Of a stretch of DNA of 6,415 bases, positions 5,750 to 6,415 are shown piece by piece (position 1 is the stretch's first letter; every line of letters begins with the position of its first letter). Under the pieces are notes generated by a model. It had not been told where the DNA came from, did no database searches, and saw only the letters and a program-made list of their open reading frames with translations. The translations under genes were made by a program, and so were the position numbers. This DNA is from a bacterium (GTDB lineage Bacteria; Desulfobacterota; DSWW01), in the NCBI GenBank assembly GCA_030609865.1, contig JAUWSZ010000156.1, positions 1-6,415 on the forward strand, read 5' to 3'.

Positions 5750-6415
5750 GTCGTACCTCCGTTGGCATTTGGGGCTCGCGCAGCACCGACAGCAGCGATA
5801 AGATCCGGTTCAGGTCGAAAGACGTGCAGCTTCTTCCGGAGGCCTCCCTGGAGCAGTTCGAAGATTCTCTCGTTGTTCGCGAGCCCTCCCCCGAGGACGA
5901 GGGCGTCTTTTGCATTGATCTTCTTGCACAGGGAGGCGATGTTCTTCGACAGGGAATCGAGGATGGCCGCGACGATGTTGGCCACGGATTCTCCATCGTT
6001 GATCAGGCTCACCACCTCGCTTTCGGCAAAAACGGCGCACTGGCTGCTCATGGCGAGCTTCTTGTCGGCGGACCGGGCGATGTCGGCGCTACTCTCTACG
6101 GTGCAATGAAGAGCCTCGAGGATGACCTCCAGAAACTTGCCGGCTCCGGAAGCGCACTTGTCGTTCATCATGTACCGAAGCACCCTTCCCTTATCGTTTA
6201 CCGACAAGGCCACGCTCTGTTGGGTCCCCAGGCAGAGCACGGACCGGCAGGATGGCTCCGCCCACACGGCTGCCCTGGCAAGGCAGTTGATCGTGGCTTC
6301 GGTTCTCCCCTTTGCCGAGGCCTTGCCCTGTCCCCAACCCGTGATCACGATGTCGTCGAAGTCGTCCGCCTTGACTCCCTTCTCGGCCGTGATGTTCTCC
6401 AGGGCCATTTCCATC
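5746..6415 (-). CDS. BcrA-type ATP-dependent activator subunit, N-terminus outside the window
   Basis: The last 222 residues are present. The codon ATG at 6414-6412 is probably internal, because the N-terminal phosphate loop (GxDxGS) is missing; comparison with the D-like paralogue suggests about 40 or more residues lie beyond the edge. Visible motifs are VITGWGQGKA (residues 23-32 of the visible part), NDKCASGAGKFLE (84-96), SSQCAVFAESEVVSL (123-137), LVLGGGLANN (172-181) and LIAAVGAARA (205-214). Cys87 and Cys126 are 39 residues apart, as in the D-like subunit and in HgdC, so the shared [4Fe-4S] cluster should be kept. The second phosphate motif is degenerate: the position of DVGGQDxK reads CLGTQQSV. 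That may change ATP handling in this subunit. It is translationally coupled to the D-like gene by an ATGA overlap, and together they probably form an A/D heterodimer that activates a benzoyl-CoA-reductase-like enzyme. Confidence 0.85.
   Translation of the reverse strand, partial: MEMALENITAEKGVKADDFDDIVITGWGQGKASAKGRTEATINCLARAAVWAEPSCRSVLCLGTQQSVALSVNDKGRVLRYMMNDKCASGAGKFLEVILEALHCTVESSADIARSADKKLAMSSQCAVFAESEVVSLINDGESVANIVAAILDSLSKNIASLCKKINAKDALVLGGGLANNERIFELLQGGLRKKLHVFRPEPDLIAAVGAARAPNANGGTT
5756..5760 (-). promoter_or_regulatory. Ribosome-binding site of the D-like ATPase gene inside the A-like gene
   Basis: On the minus strand GGAGG lies six bases before the ATG at 5749-5747 and within the last codons of the A-like gene. 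With the four-base stop/start overlap, this points to coupled, near-stoichiometric synthesis of the two ATPase subunits. Confidence 0.8.

Overview
The window looks like part of a chromosome from a strictly anaerobic bacterium. The best guess is a Desulfobacterota (deltaproteobacterial) sulfate reducer or syntroph, because it combines GC-rich coding DNA, benzoyl-CoA reductase/2-hydroxyacyl-CoA dehydratase family enzymes, a CO dehydrogenase/acetyl-CoA synthase (CODH/ACS) relative and a corrinoid-type methyltransferase. The taxonomic guess is inference; there is no rRNA or tRNA in the window. No mobile element or CRISPR array is visible.

Plus strand, 1-4729: six closely spaced genes, most or all probably one operon. 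First comes the 3' end of a BcrC/HgdB-family subunit (cut by the left edge), then a full BcrB-like partner. Next is a short ACS beta-subunit-like protein with no catalytic C-terminal domain, started at TTG. It is followed by a UroD-superfamily protein of the MtaA/MtbA/CmuA methyltransferase type with a conserved zinc site, a small protein of the L-2-amino-thiazoline-4-carboxylate hydrolase-like family, and an integral-membrane methyltransferase resembling methanethiol S-methyltransferase MddA.

4730-4942: a non-coding spacer between convergent gene sets. The left part is strikingly AT-rich. The right part carries a GC-rich inverted repeat with interleaved arms and a short GAC/GAG triplet tract.

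Minus strand, 6415-4943: two overlapping genes for BcrA/BcrD-type ATPases (ASKHA fold). The first (A-like) is cut by the right edge and the second (D-like) is complete. Each keeps the two cysteines, 39 residues apart, that in this family hold a [4Fe-4S] cluster at the dimer interface. The two paralogues deviate from the consensus at different sites, which suggests an asymmetric heterodimer.

Working model (inference): the ATPase pair uses ATP hydrolysis to push low-potential electrons into the BcrC/BcrB-like component, which reduces or dehydrates a CoA-thioester or similar substrate. The accompanying ACS-like, corrinoid-methyltransferase-like and S-methyltransferase-like proteins are not part of the classical benzoyl-CoA reductase operon. 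They hint at a link to one-carbon, methyl or thiol chemistry. The actual substrate cannot be read from the sequence.
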